Assembly: GCA_021030905.1 (NCBI GenBank)
Contig: JAGFMI010000003.1
Location: 1,612,001-1,676,000 of the forward strand
Source: Pyrenula massariospora
Lineage: Eukaryota > Ascomycota > Eurotiomycetes > Pyrenulales > Pyrenulaceae
Direction of reading: 5' to 3'
DNA: 64,000 nt
Position 1 is the first letter of the stretch. The number at the start of each line of letters is the position of its first letter. Below, in pieces: positions 8,371 to 19,868 of the stretch. Both the position numbers and the translations under genes were made by a program. The notes beneath the pieces are model-generated. The model had not been told where the DNA came from and searched no databases. It saw nothing but the letters and a program-made list of their open reading frames with translations.

Positions 8371-11270
8371 ATGCCAAGTTTCACAGATTCGTTTTGGTCT
8401 GCGGACTATGCAGGCGGTCTTGGGGTTCTCTTCGAAAAGCTGCAGCAAGGTGTGACAGAGAATCACCAAGTTCTCACAATAGCAACGATGCGTGCCGACG
8501 CAGAAGAAACATTCAGTGAGAACTTGGGAGCCATAGCGCCTTCGGTGGATAGGATGACAAAGGGTTTTGCAAGAGACGATGGCGCAAGCCTGCGAAAGGT
8601 ACGAGCACAGCGTAAGATCAGCTACTGGGATCGCTAACCGCAAATTCGTAGGCCTACGAAGGTGTACGTAGCGAGATGGCGGGAGCAGCACAAAGTCACA
8701 AAAAAGTGGCCTCAAACATTCGGGAGCTAGTCGTGAATCCTTTTTCACGATGGTGCGACGCCCACGCAACCCGGATACAAAATTCCCAAGATGATCTGAT
8801 GGCAAAAGTAAAAGCTCATGACCGACAAGCGGAGCTAGTCAAAAAGCTGCGGAGTCAGTATTTTAATAAGTGCCGGCTAGTCGAAGACGCAGAGGAAGAA
8901 AATAAGCTAGCTTTCCAGGAGCCGGAAAAAGAGCAGCAGAGCCCGAAAATTCAACCAACACCAAGAATTGTGTTACCGGATAGTGATGACGAGCCCGAGC
9001 CGGTTGAGCTAGGCGATAATCTATACAACCCTGAGCAGCTTAAGAAGCTCCTGACCGATATGCTGGACCATATTGTTCTTGGAGAAGCCAAGGTGCCGAT
9101 ATTAGGGACATACCCTAATGTGTCCAATGGTGCAGACATTGTCGTATACCTACAAAAACACTTGAAAGCCTCTACCGTGAGCTACGCCGAAAGGATTGGA
9201 CAAGATCTAGTCGACAATGGGTTCCTCAGGTTGGTCGGTAATGTCGGAAGCACATTCGCCAACAGCTCGAAGATGAACTATCAATGGCGCCCCAAAGTTT
9301 TTCAGATTACAGGTGTCCCGGAGAAAAAGAAGCCCTTCAGTCGAGTCTCTTCAATGGGGTCTAATGCAGACGGCGTAGACTCTCCTATTAGCTCTGTCAA
9401 CGAGATGCTTTCCGGATGGAATCCACTCAACAACCAACATCCTAATGAGACGCCTGCACAAAGGCTGCGTCGAGAATCAAAAGAGACGGACGAGAAATAC
9501 AAAGCGGGAGTCAAGAGACTTGATCAACTGAGGTGCGCTCTGGAAGAGTCGATGATGGATCATCTGAAATTTCTTGAGCGATGTGAGACAGACCGGCTGA
9601 AGGCGATCAAATCCGTCATCCTTGACTTTTCGGGGGCTATTAGCAACGTCATTCCCGCATTTCAAAGCCAGGTTGACAACATGATGCTGTACCAGGAGAC
9701 CATTCAACCGCTCGGAGATTTGAGATACATGCTCGAAAACTACCGTACCGGTGCATTCGCACCCAAGGTTGTTCCTTACGAAAACTACTACGGGTCGGTA
9801 GAAGAGCAGACATTTGGCATCGACATCGAGGCCCGAGCACGAGCAGACAAGAAACGCGTTCCTATCATTATTACAACAATATTGACCTTCCTCGATAATC
9901 ACTATCCTGATCTTGATGGAGACGAAGCACGGCGAAGCATTTGGTTGGTGGACGTGCCACTTGCCGCTACACACCACCTCCGAAATGTTATCAATAATGG
10001 CAAAGCCGTACCACGAGAAGTTCTTGACAGATATGAAATTCCTATTGTCGCAAGCGTCTTGAAACTGTACCTTTTAGAGCTTCCAGGTGAGAAATACTGA
10101 GATTTCCAGTTTTCGCCTTCTCACATATTTGCAGATTCTCTCGTATCTTCACAAGTCTACGAAATAGTGAAAACGATCTACGCTCATAATCCGACCCATA
10201 AGCCCTCGCCATCTGACGAATCAGATGAGAAAGGAGATTCATCTACACGAATCAAGGTTCTTCAATCTACCCTAGGCCAACTCCGCCTTAACAATATTGC
10301 TACACTTGACGCTCTCACCACACACTTTACACGCCTTATTGACCTCACATCCGCCGACGAATCTTTTGTCTCATCGCTTGCCACTGCGTTATCGCCATGC
10401 ATCCTCCGTCCTCGAACCGAGAACAGCCTAACCCTCGGCGACCGTCATGCCTATCGACTCATCCGCGACCTTTTCGACTTCAAAGATGACATTTTTGGCG
10501 AACTCAAGCGCCAATCCTCGGCTGGCACGCTTCCTTCTGGGTCCGCTCCGCCGTCTGGAACCTACACCTCTCCTCCCTCCACGCGGGGCACCCGCGCCAT
10601 CAGCTTGACGGATGAGTCCAACCGCCGCGCCAACATGGAAGCCCGGGCCAAAGCTATTTCAGAGCGAACCCGCGAAAAGAGCCCTGCACCTCTGCGGCAT
10701 CGTCGCGACCGTAGTACCGGTGGCTTCGACGGCGCTGGTCGCTTCCCCGTTGTCGCTTCCCCAACTTCTGCCACTCACCCACCGTCCACCGGCGTTACGG
10801 ACCGGATCCGGCAGGCAAATTCCCGTCACAGCCTTGAGGTGCCCAGCAGTACTGACTCCAGTCCCGTCACCTCGCGTGATGATGTAAAACAGCTTCCTGA
10901 AATTCCCTCCGCCACCACAAATGGCACCGCCAATCCCCTCCAAGACATCCATATCCCACCCCCTTCACAAGTCGTCTCCCCTCAGGCCGTCGACTCACCT
11001 AGCCGTCAAGGTCTAGCGCAGGCACTGTCCAGCGCGGCAGGCACTCCGACAACGGAGGAACCAAATCCCGCTGCTATAGCGGACGCGGTCGAGAAGCAGA
11101 ATAGTCTGAAGAGGAGTAGCATGGGGAGTGGAGGGAAGTACCGGCCGGCTGAGCGGACAAGAGGGTTGAGTAGGAATCCAGGCAGCAAAGGGAGTTTGAG
11201 CGGTGTGCAGGAAGGAGTTGCCGATACGGCGAGGGGAGTGCAGCTAGAGGATCGGCCAATGGATGATTGA
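8371..11270 (+). CDS. rgd2: F-BAR / DEP / RhoGAP protein, Rgd2-like
   Basis: Three exons (8371-8598, 8652-10086, 10135-11270) give 932 residues. An F-BAR module starts at the N-terminus (MPSFTDSFWSADYAGGL) and is split by a DEP domain near residues 200-295. F-BAR helices resume near 340-445. A RhoGAP domain follows at about 455-680. A Ser/Pro/Thr-rich disordered tail fills the rest. This order matches budding-yeast Rgd2, a regulator of Cdc42/Rho GTPases at curved plasma membrane during polarity and septation (family knowledge). The RhoGAP core VASVLKLYLLELPDSL is clear, and the second intron splits its aspartate codon. Where the catalytic arginine finger (G-I/L-F/Y-R) is expected, the sequence is RRSIWLVDVPLAATHHL at residues 503-519, with no arginine at the right place. 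The domain may be a weak GAP or a GTPase-binding scaffold. Confidence 0.88.
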
Positions 11271-11984
11271 ATTGGTGACACAAGGAAAGTCTTTGCTCTT
11301 TCGGACTCCCAAAGAGCGTGTATTTGAAATGGCAGCGAAGGTCCCACATTGCGATTTGGTTTCTGGCGAGGATGGAGTTTATGCCGACACATGAACTGTA
11401 CGTGGTCGATATTTTGGCCATTTTAAGGAATTCGGTGAGGTGCTAGGCATCTCCAAAGTCAGGTAGATGAATGGCTGTGTACTATCGCGAGTGTAATACG
11501 AATGATGCCATCACCAAATTTTTCTATTGGCCTCCAGCTGTCTCTCTACGGGCTCCTGTATGATTTGTGCTGATGCCCACCAACGCGAGCTGCTCATCTC
11601 GAGATTCTATGATCATGGCTCAGTGTAAGACAACACAGCCAACATTAAGGTGCTTGAACGCTTTATCTGCTACGATGTAATAAGATCACGCGCGTTCTAC
11701 GCATCACTGAATGATATGTTCACCCATAGACTACAGGGAGCATTCGAGCTTTAAATAAAAGACCTTGTACGCCGCATTATTTGCTCTGTATCTGCAAGGT
11801 CGCCTTCACTCAATCGTGAACGCCATATTCAAAGTCAAACAATGCCGAGTTTCGCTATGCTACACAAGTTGCTTCATAGCCTTCAAGACCGTGCAAATCT
11901 AGACAAGACAATACGCTCATTTCCAATGCCGACTCCTCGAACCTACTCATGACAACAATTCCTTTCTCCAAACCTGTTTCTTTC
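11271..11984. other. Convergent intergenic region (rgd2 and cdc6 3' ends)
   Basis: It holds the 3' flanks of two convergent genes. No other gene or structured element is visible. Confidence 0.5.
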
Positions 11985-13912
11985 TCAAATCTCCCCTCTC
12001 AGCAGCCCCTTAAGGATATCCTTCCCAGGCCCTCCCTTTTCAATAACATCCATGATCTCCTTCTCGTTGACCTGACTGATCAATCCCCTCCCCTCGACAG
12101 CTTGAGCACCCGCTCCTCTCTTGCCTGGTGTAGCCACGCCCCTGCCCTTCGCCTCTCCTACCAGGCCCAACGTTTCCAAGCTCGCTACGACATCCCTAAA
12201 CTCTGTCGATGTAAGTGGATGCAGCATTTCCTCCCTCTTACATAGCCCCACGTACACTCCCCATAGCTCCGCTGTCGTGGGCGCACGTCCAGCTTTAGTA
12301 GGCGTGGAGAATGGGTCAACAATACGGGAGGCACGCTTCTTTTCTGCGGCAAGAAGAGCGCATAAGGCGGCTTTTTGTTGTAGGTTCAGGGATGCTAAGC
12401 GCGGAGTCGTACCCGTGTTGAAAATGCTGGAAGTGATAGATGCGACGTGGGAGATTGTGGCGCGCGGGGCGGTCAAGGGCGTCAGGTGCGAGGAATCCGC
12501 GGCCTTGCTCGGTGTTTGATTAGGTGTTGAAGGTTTCAAGGGGGATGAAGCCGGGGGGCTTGGAAGGCCAGTAATTTTTGAAACAGGAGAAAGGCTTGCG
12601 GGTTGATTCTGCATATCTTTTTCAAGACTTTCTCGCTCAATACGATCGACAGTCCGCCGTACAATCTCGAAAGCTTTTCTGAGATCACCAGTCTGCGATG
12701 CGACCTTTTTAGCGCAGAGCTGAATGGCGGCCGGATGGAGGAATGGCGTATAATTCGGAGCGGCACCAGACTCTGCCGAAACCAGCGATTGGAGCCTTGT
12801 TGTGATGATTGAAGCAATTTGTGGTGCTGTATATGGCCGAAAAGATAGAAGCTCTGGTTTTAGGTTCCGTGCCTTGAGACGAGGAAGGAAACGGTCAGTG
12901 AGATCGAGAGCGTTTGCTATGCCTAAAAGGAGCAATTGGGACTTCGGTGAGAGCGACCACTCAAAAAGGGAATAGAGTGCCTCAAGGTCTGTAGCAAGGA
13001 GATGGTCTATCTCATCCAACATGACCAGATAGGTGGTGGTGCCTGGTCTCTTGGGGATGAAGATGGAAGACAGGGCCTTCTCAGGGGAGGTCATCAATGC
13101 CTCCTCACAGCAAAAGTCTTGTGCCAGCCTTGTGATCACATCTTTGGCGGATTTCATGCTGATACAATTGACGGTTGCAATCCTAAGATTCTCGTCCGAG
13201 AATTGATCATGGAGAACTTCCTCGACCATGGCGCTTTTGCCGGTGCCTGGTGGACCACTGACATAGAGACATCCACCGCGGCGCTGTTTAATGGCGTTTA
13301 CAATGAAACCATTGAGCTGCCCCCTTTCTTGGTCTCGGCCAATCAACCTGCCTGGCGTCGATCCTTGGGAGAATAATTGACGTGGCGCAGAATAGACGGA
13401 CTGAGACCTGGAAGTAGGAGTAATGGGATTTCGGTTGCTTCTAGGAGTCAAGAAAGTCTTTCCGCTTACTCGAACTCGGTGCTTTGGGGTCGTTGGGGCG
13501 TTTTCCAAGAGTACGTCTTTGAACCGTGATGATTTCGGTGTCTCAGTCTGTTCCGTAGAGCTTCTATTTGGCTTCTTCTGTACATTGCCTTTCGTGGGAG
13601 ATAGGATTGATCGGCCATCGCCAGATTTGGGTCTTGCTGGTGCACAACCGGACTCTGCAGACTTTGGGCGGTTTCTCTGGCTGTTAAGCTGCTCCGCCTG
13701 ATATTCGATCCGATCAGCTTGATTAGACGCCGCGTTAGGATTATCCTCATGGACAATTAGAGCACAATTGCGTCGCTTCCGGCTCGGAGATGCAAGGGAG
13801 ATTTCTGGGCCAGAATTAGTCTTCAGGCACAGTGCACGGCGATTACATTGAACTTGCCGTCGGTAGAATCATTCATTCGTCGACTTCTCTTACCCAAGAC
13901 AGAGCGGGCCAT
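11985..13912 (-). CDS. cdc6: Cdc6/Cdc18 replication-licensing AAA+ ATPase
   Basis: Two exons on the minus strand, 13912-13894 (only six codons plus one base) and 13804-11985, give 612 residues. Cdc6 joins ORC at origins and helps load MCM helicase in G1 (established). Walker A GPPGTGKS is at about 190-197. Walker B LVMLDEID is at about 266-273. Sensor 1 (GIANALDLTDRFLPRL) and sensor 2 (GDLRKAFE) follow. A winged-helix C-terminus contains ELWGVYVGLCKREEML. The N-terminus reads MARSVLEISLASPSRKRR: a CDK site S-P-x-R overlapping a basic nuclear signal, followed by more S/T-P sites such as TPKHR. The start comes from MARSVL joined over an 89-nt GTAAGA intron whose end (ACTAATTCTGGCCCAG) has a good branch site; the 6-codon first exon is an inference. 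An MBF/E2F-type cluster lies upstream. Confidence 0.9.
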
Positions 13913-14487
13913 CTTGCGGCGACTGCAATCGCGGTTCTGATCTGTATGGTAACAGCAGTAACACCGTCGAGAGTGTCACGGCAATGGCGATCTTGTCAGA
14001 AGGAACTTGAATTGAAATGACGCGGGCGCGTCGCGTCAACGCGCACCCTCCCCCACTTTCCGCGAAATTGCGGGAAGGTGCGACCTGGTCCTCCGGAGTG
14101 CGCAAACACTGAAGTCCGGTGGGCAGCTCTTCCGGAGGGAACTTCTTTTTGCCGCAAAAGAGGCGCGTCATACCATCGGCTGGGGGCAGCCTGTATCATC
14201 CCGGTCTGTGGCTTCACCTTGAATTTTGTCGACATCCGTCCATGACTTTCCACACTATGCTTGCTCCCGGTCACTACTTTTTGGTCACCAAGGAGAAGAA
14301 TCTTTCATCTTGTAAACTGCCTTGAAGAAAGTTTCTGTCTATCAGACTCATCTCCAAGCTGCAATCCTTTGCCTAGAATCTAACCCGTCACAAGACGTTC
14401 GAACCTTCACAACACCTACGACCAGGCCAGCCTTCGTAACACCTTCCAGCCGAGCCATCTTGCCATTCTCTACGACAAGTTCCAGCC
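13913..14487. other. Shared bidirectional promoter of cdc6 and the UBX gene
   Basis: The two genes diverge from this 575-nt stretch. It contains the ACGCG/E2F-like cluster listed separately. Nothing else is supported. Confidence 0.6.
14020..14067. promoter_or_regulatory. MBF/E2F-type cell-cycle element cluster upstream of cdc6
   Basis: Four copies of the ACGCG core occur within 24 nt: ACGCG at 14020-14024 and 14039-14043, and its complement CGCGT at 14027-14031 and 14032-14036. Fourteen bases further on is the palindrome TTTCCGCGAAA (14057-14067), an E2F-like site. They lie 108-155 nt before the cdc6 ATG. MCB boxes drive G1/S expression of cdc18/CDC6 in yeasts (established), so G1/S control here is a strong inference. 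Confidence 0.7.
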
Positions 14488-16198
14488 ATGGATGATGAAG
14501 CAGTCTCGATGGTGATCGGCGTCACGAATACAACACCAGATTTAGCACAGCAGTATCTAACATTGGCCGATGGCAGCCCTGAGCAAGCCATTGCGTTATT
14601 TTTTGAAAATGGTGGGGCTGATCTCGCAGCCGCATCGACCGCCCCTCCTGCCCAAGTTCCAGCGCCATCTGGAGTAACAAGAACAACTGGTCGAGAAGAT
14701 GATCAAGGTCGGATTGTGATTAGTGACGATGACGAGGAACCAGAAGATGATGTGGACACACGACACAGCACCTCACGATCAAGGCAAGGCGTGTCGTCAG
14801 CTCAGCAGGATACCACAGTTGATGCAGACGCAGCGATGGCGGCACGGCTTCAAGAAGAGATGTACTCCGGCGGAGATTCTGGAGGATTCGGTGAAGATGA
14901 GATCAGAGCGCCAATCGCAAGACAAACTCAAACGCTTGTGGGTCCTGGCTCAAGCGACTACTATGATGATCAAATAGATGAGTCAGCTCTTCCTGAAGCT
15001 ATTCAGAGACAAATGAGGAATCTACAAGCAAGGAGAACCGGTATGTCGATTGCTTGACAGCGATTCGAACATCTTTCATACTGACGTTGCTATAGCACGA
15101 CCTGGTATTTTCAATCAGCGCAATGTATCGAACTCGATATGGGACGAATCTGATCCAGCAAGCCAGCGCGCAGCACTTGCTCGCAATACAGGTGGTGCCT
15201 CTCAAGCTTCGTCGAAGGCCACCATGCTCGCAGAGTTATTTCGGCCTCCCTTTGAGCTAATGTTTCGGGGTACCCTTGAGACTGCTCGAGAAGAAGGGCG
15301 CAAGGACTCTAAATGGATATTGATCGATATACAAGACCCATCTGTATTCGATTGCCAGGCTCTAAATCGTGATCTGTGGAAGCATGCTGGCATTGCCGAG
15401 ACAGTGAAAGAAAACTTTATCTTTCTACAATACGGCAAAGATGATACACGAGCCTCCCAATACCTTCAGTACTACTTCCAGGGCTATGAAAACGATTCCG
15501 AATATCCTCATATCGCAATTCTGGATCCGCGTACGGGAGAACAGGTAAAGGTCTGGTCTGGCAGTCCCTCGCCGAAACCGGCAGACTTTTTAATGCAGCT
15601 ACATGAATTCCTGGACCGGTATAGTCTACAAACGCACGCCCGGAATCCAGTGGCCAAGAGAAGGGCGGAACCGAAGAAAGATAAGTCTGTTGCTCAGATG
15701 ACAGAAGATGAGCAGCTAGAGATGGCAATGAAAGAGAGTTTAGCCGAGAATCGAAATGGATCAAGAACTGAAGATCCTGACGATTTGACAAGGAGTGTTG
15801 GTGAGCTAGATAAAGGGAAAAGCAAAATTGTGGAAGCTTCCGATGAAGATGCGGCAATGACGGATGTCACGGGCTCTGGCGAGAGTAACAACATGGCAGA
15901 AAGCACACCGTTTTCGAAGATCCCTACCGATAGGCTCCACGTTGAGCCTGAGCTTGGAGCTGATGTCACTCGGATCGCCTTCCGTCATCCCACTGGACGG
16001 ACTATCCGAAAATTCTCTCTGAAAGATCGGGTTCAGAGGCTGTACGAATGGCTTAAGGCGTCTCCTTTGGAGGGGAAACAAGGCGTCGACTTTGATCTGG
16101 TATTTTCTGGGAAGAATTTGATTGACTCATTGGATGACACGATTGAAGAGGCCGGGCTGAAGAACGCGACAGTGATGATTGAGTTTGCCGGAGAATAA
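14488..16198 (+). CDS. ubx5: UBA-UAS-UIM-UBX protein (Ubx5/UBXD7 type)
   Basis: Two exons (14488-15040, 15096-16198) give 551 residues. A UBA-like bundle lies at residues 1-45 (MDDEAVSMVIGVTNTTPDLA). A thioredoxin-like UAS domain is at about 231-359 (PPFELMFRGTLETAREEGRK). A ubiquitin-interacting motif follows at about 388-404 (EDEQLEMAMKESLAEN). A UBX domain is at about 469-551 (TRIAFRHPTGRTIRKFSL). The order matches yeast Ubx5 and human UBXD7, adaptors that bring ubiquitylated clients and cullin ligases to Cdc48/p97 (established). The 55-nt intron joins G and CA into an Ala codon, giving RRTARPGIF. An acidic, phosphorylatable linker (SDDDEEPEDD) lies near residue 80. The gene is divergent from cdc6 and may share its promoter. 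Confidence 0.92.
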
Positions 16199-17146
16199 CA
16201 TGCATCGTGTGACATGCATTACACGGCGTCTCAGGGACGGGTCACATCAGCATCAGCGGCATCAAGATTCCCCCTTAATTTGCGTATTTTGGGAAGGAAT
16301 GAACGGTATATCCGGCGAAAGCAATTCTAATGTGTGCAATTCTTTGAAATACCAACGTTCCGATGCTATGGAAATTATGTATCCTTAATGTGAGACCGTA
16401 ATCGTCAATTAGACCACGCCAACAAGCCTATTGTACTGAGAGGAACAGTGTCAACAGCAGATTCAATAGATGGTTTCGGTCCCAAATCATTCTGCCTTCT
16501 AGCTCCGAAGATACGGCTGGGGATGTGGCTGGTGAGTTGCCGGGATGACGCGCCATCGACGCGCTTCTTAGATTGGGCACTTGGGCCAATCAATGCAGCC
16601 GTCAATGCATCACTCCAAACGCAATGATAATCTTGAATATCGGCACCACTAGAATACCTCAAGCTTCTACGCTGACCCGTGAGACTAACATCCCACTGAT
16701 GCGTCGATCATGGGTCCATAGTGGTGGTATTCATCTCCCATCGCTCCTTCCATCCGAAAAGCTCCAGCACACCTCAATCACGGCTGGTCGACCGACGTAC
16801 CCAAACCCTCATACTCTGGCTTCTCTGCCCTTGCCCAATATCAGAATACGGACATTGTTCAGAGCTAATTCCCACGTCCAAACGCTCAACTGCAGCAACC
16901 GCGTCCCTTTTCGTGACGCCAGATCCTCCCCCCACATCTACACGATAACCCTTCCACCCGCCCGTGGGATTCAATTGTACATATCTCGGCGCACCACGAA
17001 CGATAATTACGATCCACCTTGCAAATTCGCCATCTTCCCGTCATCTCATCCTGCGACGAAACACAGCGTGACCAGAGAATCCGGTCAGGAGCCTTTTTCA
17101 CCGCCTTCACACCTCTGTGTACAACGTAGGACAACCCGCTGAGAAA
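16199..17146. other. Intergenic upstream of the GCK kinase
   Basis: An open frame of 189 codons spans much of this (16573-17142), but it has no domain and ends across the kinase start. I treat it as untranslated leader or spacer. Nothing else is seen. Confidence 0.5.
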
Positions 17147-19135
17147 ATGGCAACCGATCCCGAAACATTGTATACGAAACAGAACTGCATAGGGGGAGGA
17201 AGTTTCGGCAAGGTCTATAAGGGTGTCGATAAGCGGACCGGCCAGTCAGTTGCGATAAAGATTATTGATGTAGAGAATGCTGAAGACGAGGTCGAAGACA
17301 TCATACAGGAGATCTCAATCCTATCGGAGCTTAATTCTCCTTATGTTACGAAGTACCATGGCTCCTTTCTCAAAGGTTCAGATCTCTGGATCATTATGGA
17401 GTTTTGTTCTGGCGGAAGTTGCTCTGATTTAATGCGGCCAGGCCTGATACCTGAAGAGTACATTACTATTATACTGAGGGAGTTGCTCATGGGACTGGAT
17501 TATTTACATGGTGACAAAAAACTGCACCGAGATATCAAAGCGGCCAACGTTCTTTTGGGCGCTAACGGACAAGTCAAGTTGGCCGACTTTGGAGTATCGG
17601 GTCAATTGTCTGCAACGATGACCAAGAAGAACACATTCGTCGGCACGCCATTCTGGATGGCTCCAGAAGTGATCAAACAGTCTGGCTACGATCACAAGGC
17701 GGACATCTGGTCTCTTGGTATTACCGCTATCGAATTGGCCCACGGCGAACCCCCGTATTCCGAAATTCATCCCATGAAAGTTCTCTTCTTAATCCCAAAG
17801 AATCCAGCGCCAACATTGGAAGGCAACTTCAGCCGCCCTTTCAAAGACTTTGTTGAGCTTTGTCTGAGAAAAGATCCACGAGAGCGGCCATCTGCAAAGG
17901 AATTGTTGAAGCACCCTTTTGTAAGGCGAGCCAAGAAAACTACATACCTTACAGAACTTATCGAACGATACGAGCGTTGGCAAGCGAAACATGGCAACCG
18001 ATCCTCGGAAGACGAAGATGACTATGTGGACGAACAGCAACCGGCTATTCACAACGACAACGAAGACCTTTGGGACTTTGGGACCGTGCGCCCTGTCGGG
18101 GGTCGTGGGCCAGCGCTTCGCCAGATGAATGATTCGGCAACAAATGCAAGATCCTCTGACGGCAGCAATGGTCCTCTAGATTCAGCTACAGCAGACACTG
18201 TGAAATCTCCTTCGTCGCCGAAGAAGTCCCCTGTCAAAATGGCTTTTCCTGACAGCTATCAAGTACAATCACCATCCAAAGTTCCTCTACCACCTTCACC
18301 AGCGAAAAATATCCAGCCGAAGACGCCTGCGCACCTTGCGAAGCCTGTGCCGCGCAAGGAAAGTCCTGGATCCAATGAGTACAATAAAGCCTTCCAAGCC
18401 TCTTTAGCTCAGGACCTTGGATATCTCAAGCTTGGAGACGCTTCGTCGGGCAATGCGCCAAGGCGAGATTCTGGGGCGCATAATCAAGATCAGATGCCAC
18501 AGCAGAAAAGAACCCCGTCCATGTTGTTACAGGAAATTCCTCCATTCAAAGGAAATCCCGGCAGGGGCCCTATGTTGGAAAAGAAGCCTAGCCAGCAAGC
18601 TTTACCTGCAAAACCGACAGGGCAACAACCGTTACCGTCCTTCCAACCCAATGTAGGCTCACCTAGAAAGACCCCGGTGGCGCCTGTGTCAGTACCTCAA
18701 CAACCGCTTCCGTCGTTTCAGCCACGTGAACCACAGCCTCGAAGTTCGACAGATTCCGCTTCTTCGATGACCATATCTCAACATTCTTCCACCCAAGAAT
18801 TGACGGCTCTCAACTCGGTTGTAATCCCTGCTCTAGAGTGCGCGTTGCACAGACGCTCCCAGAATCTCAAGGAAATGTACAAATCGAAGCCAGCAAGTCA
18901 TGAGGCGGCTGAGCTGCACCAGAAGCGACAGCAGGTCCATGAGCGGGTGAAGAGACTGGTGGTTAAAGCGGCTGGCGTGTTTAATGAGATTGAGAAATGG
19001 GATAGCGCTGCTCCGGTGGGCATGGGTGGAGAGGTCAACTCTTTTCTCGAGGGATTTCTAGAGGAGATACTGGTTCGAGTTGAAGCAGCTGATGAAGAGA
19101 TCACGGCACAAGCAAGTAGTCCAAGAAGGTCATGA
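17147..19135 (+). CDS. Ste20-family germinal-centre kinase (GCK)
   Basis: Intronless, 662 residues from ATG 17147 (context GAAAATGG). The kinase domain spans about 8-265: glycine loop GGGSFGKV (16-23), Lys38 in [13 protein letters not shown] with catalytic Asp129, DFG at 147-149, and [12 protein letters not shown] (APE 172-174). The TPFWMAPEV loop is the Ste20/GCK hallmark. The middle (about 300-560) is Pro/Ser-rich with S-P and P-x-x-P motifs. A helical C-terminal domain (about 565-655) begins [20 protein letters not shown] and may bind a scaffold. Fungal relatives (Kic1/Nak1/POD-6, Sid1/SepL, MST-1) act in the morphogenesis and septation NDR-kinase pathways. I cannot decide which one this is. 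The kinase call itself is firm. Confidence 0.93.
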   Translation: MATDPETLYTKQNCIGGGSFGKVYKGVDKRTGQSVAIKIIDVENAEDEVEDIIQEISILSELNSPYVTKYHGSFLKGSDLWIIMEFCSGGSCSDLMRPGLIPEEYITIILRELLMGLDYLHGDKKLHRDIKAANVLLGANGQVKLADFGVSGQLSATMTKKNTFVGTPFWMAPEVIKQSGYDHKADIWSLGITAIELAHGEPPYSEIHPMKVLFLIPKNPAPTLEGNFSRPFKDFVELCLRKDPRERPSAKELLKHPFVRRAKKTTYLTELIERYERWQAKHGNRSSEDEDDYVDEQQPAIHNDNEDLWDFGTVRPVGGRGPALRQMNDSATNARSSDGSNGPLDSATADTVKSPSSPKKSPVKMAFPDSYQVQSPSKVPLPPSPAKNIQPKTPAHLAKPVPRKESPGSNEYNKAFQASLAQDLGYLKLGDASSGNAPRRDSGAHNQDQMPQQKRTPSMLLQEIPPFKGNPGRGPMLEKKPSQQALPAKPTGQQPLPSFQPNVGSPRKTPVAPVSVPQQPLPSFQPREPQPRSSTDSASSMTISQHSSTQELTALNSVVIPALECALHRRSQNLKEMYKSKPASHEAAELHQKRQQVHERVKRLVVKAAGVFNEIEKWDSAAPVGMGGEVNSFLEGFLEEILVRVEAADEEITAQASSPRRS

Positions 19136-19868
19136 ATGATGAATTTGGCATATGGGTCGTTCGGTCAGAGTTGAAACTTTAGACGCCTATCACGAATTTC
19201 GATGTATCTGTTTGAACGAACCATGTTGTCTCTGGACGCCTATCGTACCGGTGATCGGGTTCTCTCTCCCTCGTCCAAGAGACTACATAGTTGAGGATGT
19301 CACTCGAAGAGGCTAAGTTGTAGGCTCCGCTTCGCGTACCTGACGCTAGTCTAAAAACGCTTCGGCGACGATTCCTCCGGAGGCCGTGGTCGATCTCCTT
19401 GCTTTCGAGAGACATCCACATTGCCACTAAACATTTCCTTCGACTCGTTCCTAAATCCAATCGCGCGTCATGCCTATGGTTCTCCTTCCAGATACAGGTA
19501 GGTTGGTCGGTCCAATGGGTGCACCTTGGCTAGACTCCAGCAGATTGCCCCGCATTATGATTAGTTCTCAACATACATGCATGGAGCTTGGAGAATATTA
19601 GTGTCATGAGCAAGACTCATTTTCGCTATGCACACTACCTGGCTAACCGAAACTAAGGACCCTTGGAGAATCGAAAAGAAGAGTTTGTAGCGAGCCAGCT
19701 TCTCATCGGTGGGGATTGAAATGTAGAAGTATTCCTGCGTAATTTTCGACCGCTTTCGTCTTTCAAAGGACTGGCTGGCTGCTCTACGTTTTCTGTCCCT
19801 CTTTTATTTGTCTTAGAAGAAAACTCTTGTGCGAGCCGCGATTCAATCAAAATTTGTTTTACCTGAGG
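19136..19868. other. Intergenic between kinase and GH5 genes
   Basis: Same-strand spacer. Nothing convincing is visible on either strand. Confidence 0.5.

Noticed and set aside
16573-17142. 189-codon plus-strand open frame before the kinase
   Set aside because: It has no domain or signal, its composition is random-looking, and it runs over the kinase start in another frame; better read as leader.
17117-17146. Upstream in-frame extension of the kinase
   Set aside because: It would need a GTG start; ATG 17147 has good context and fits kinase N-termini.
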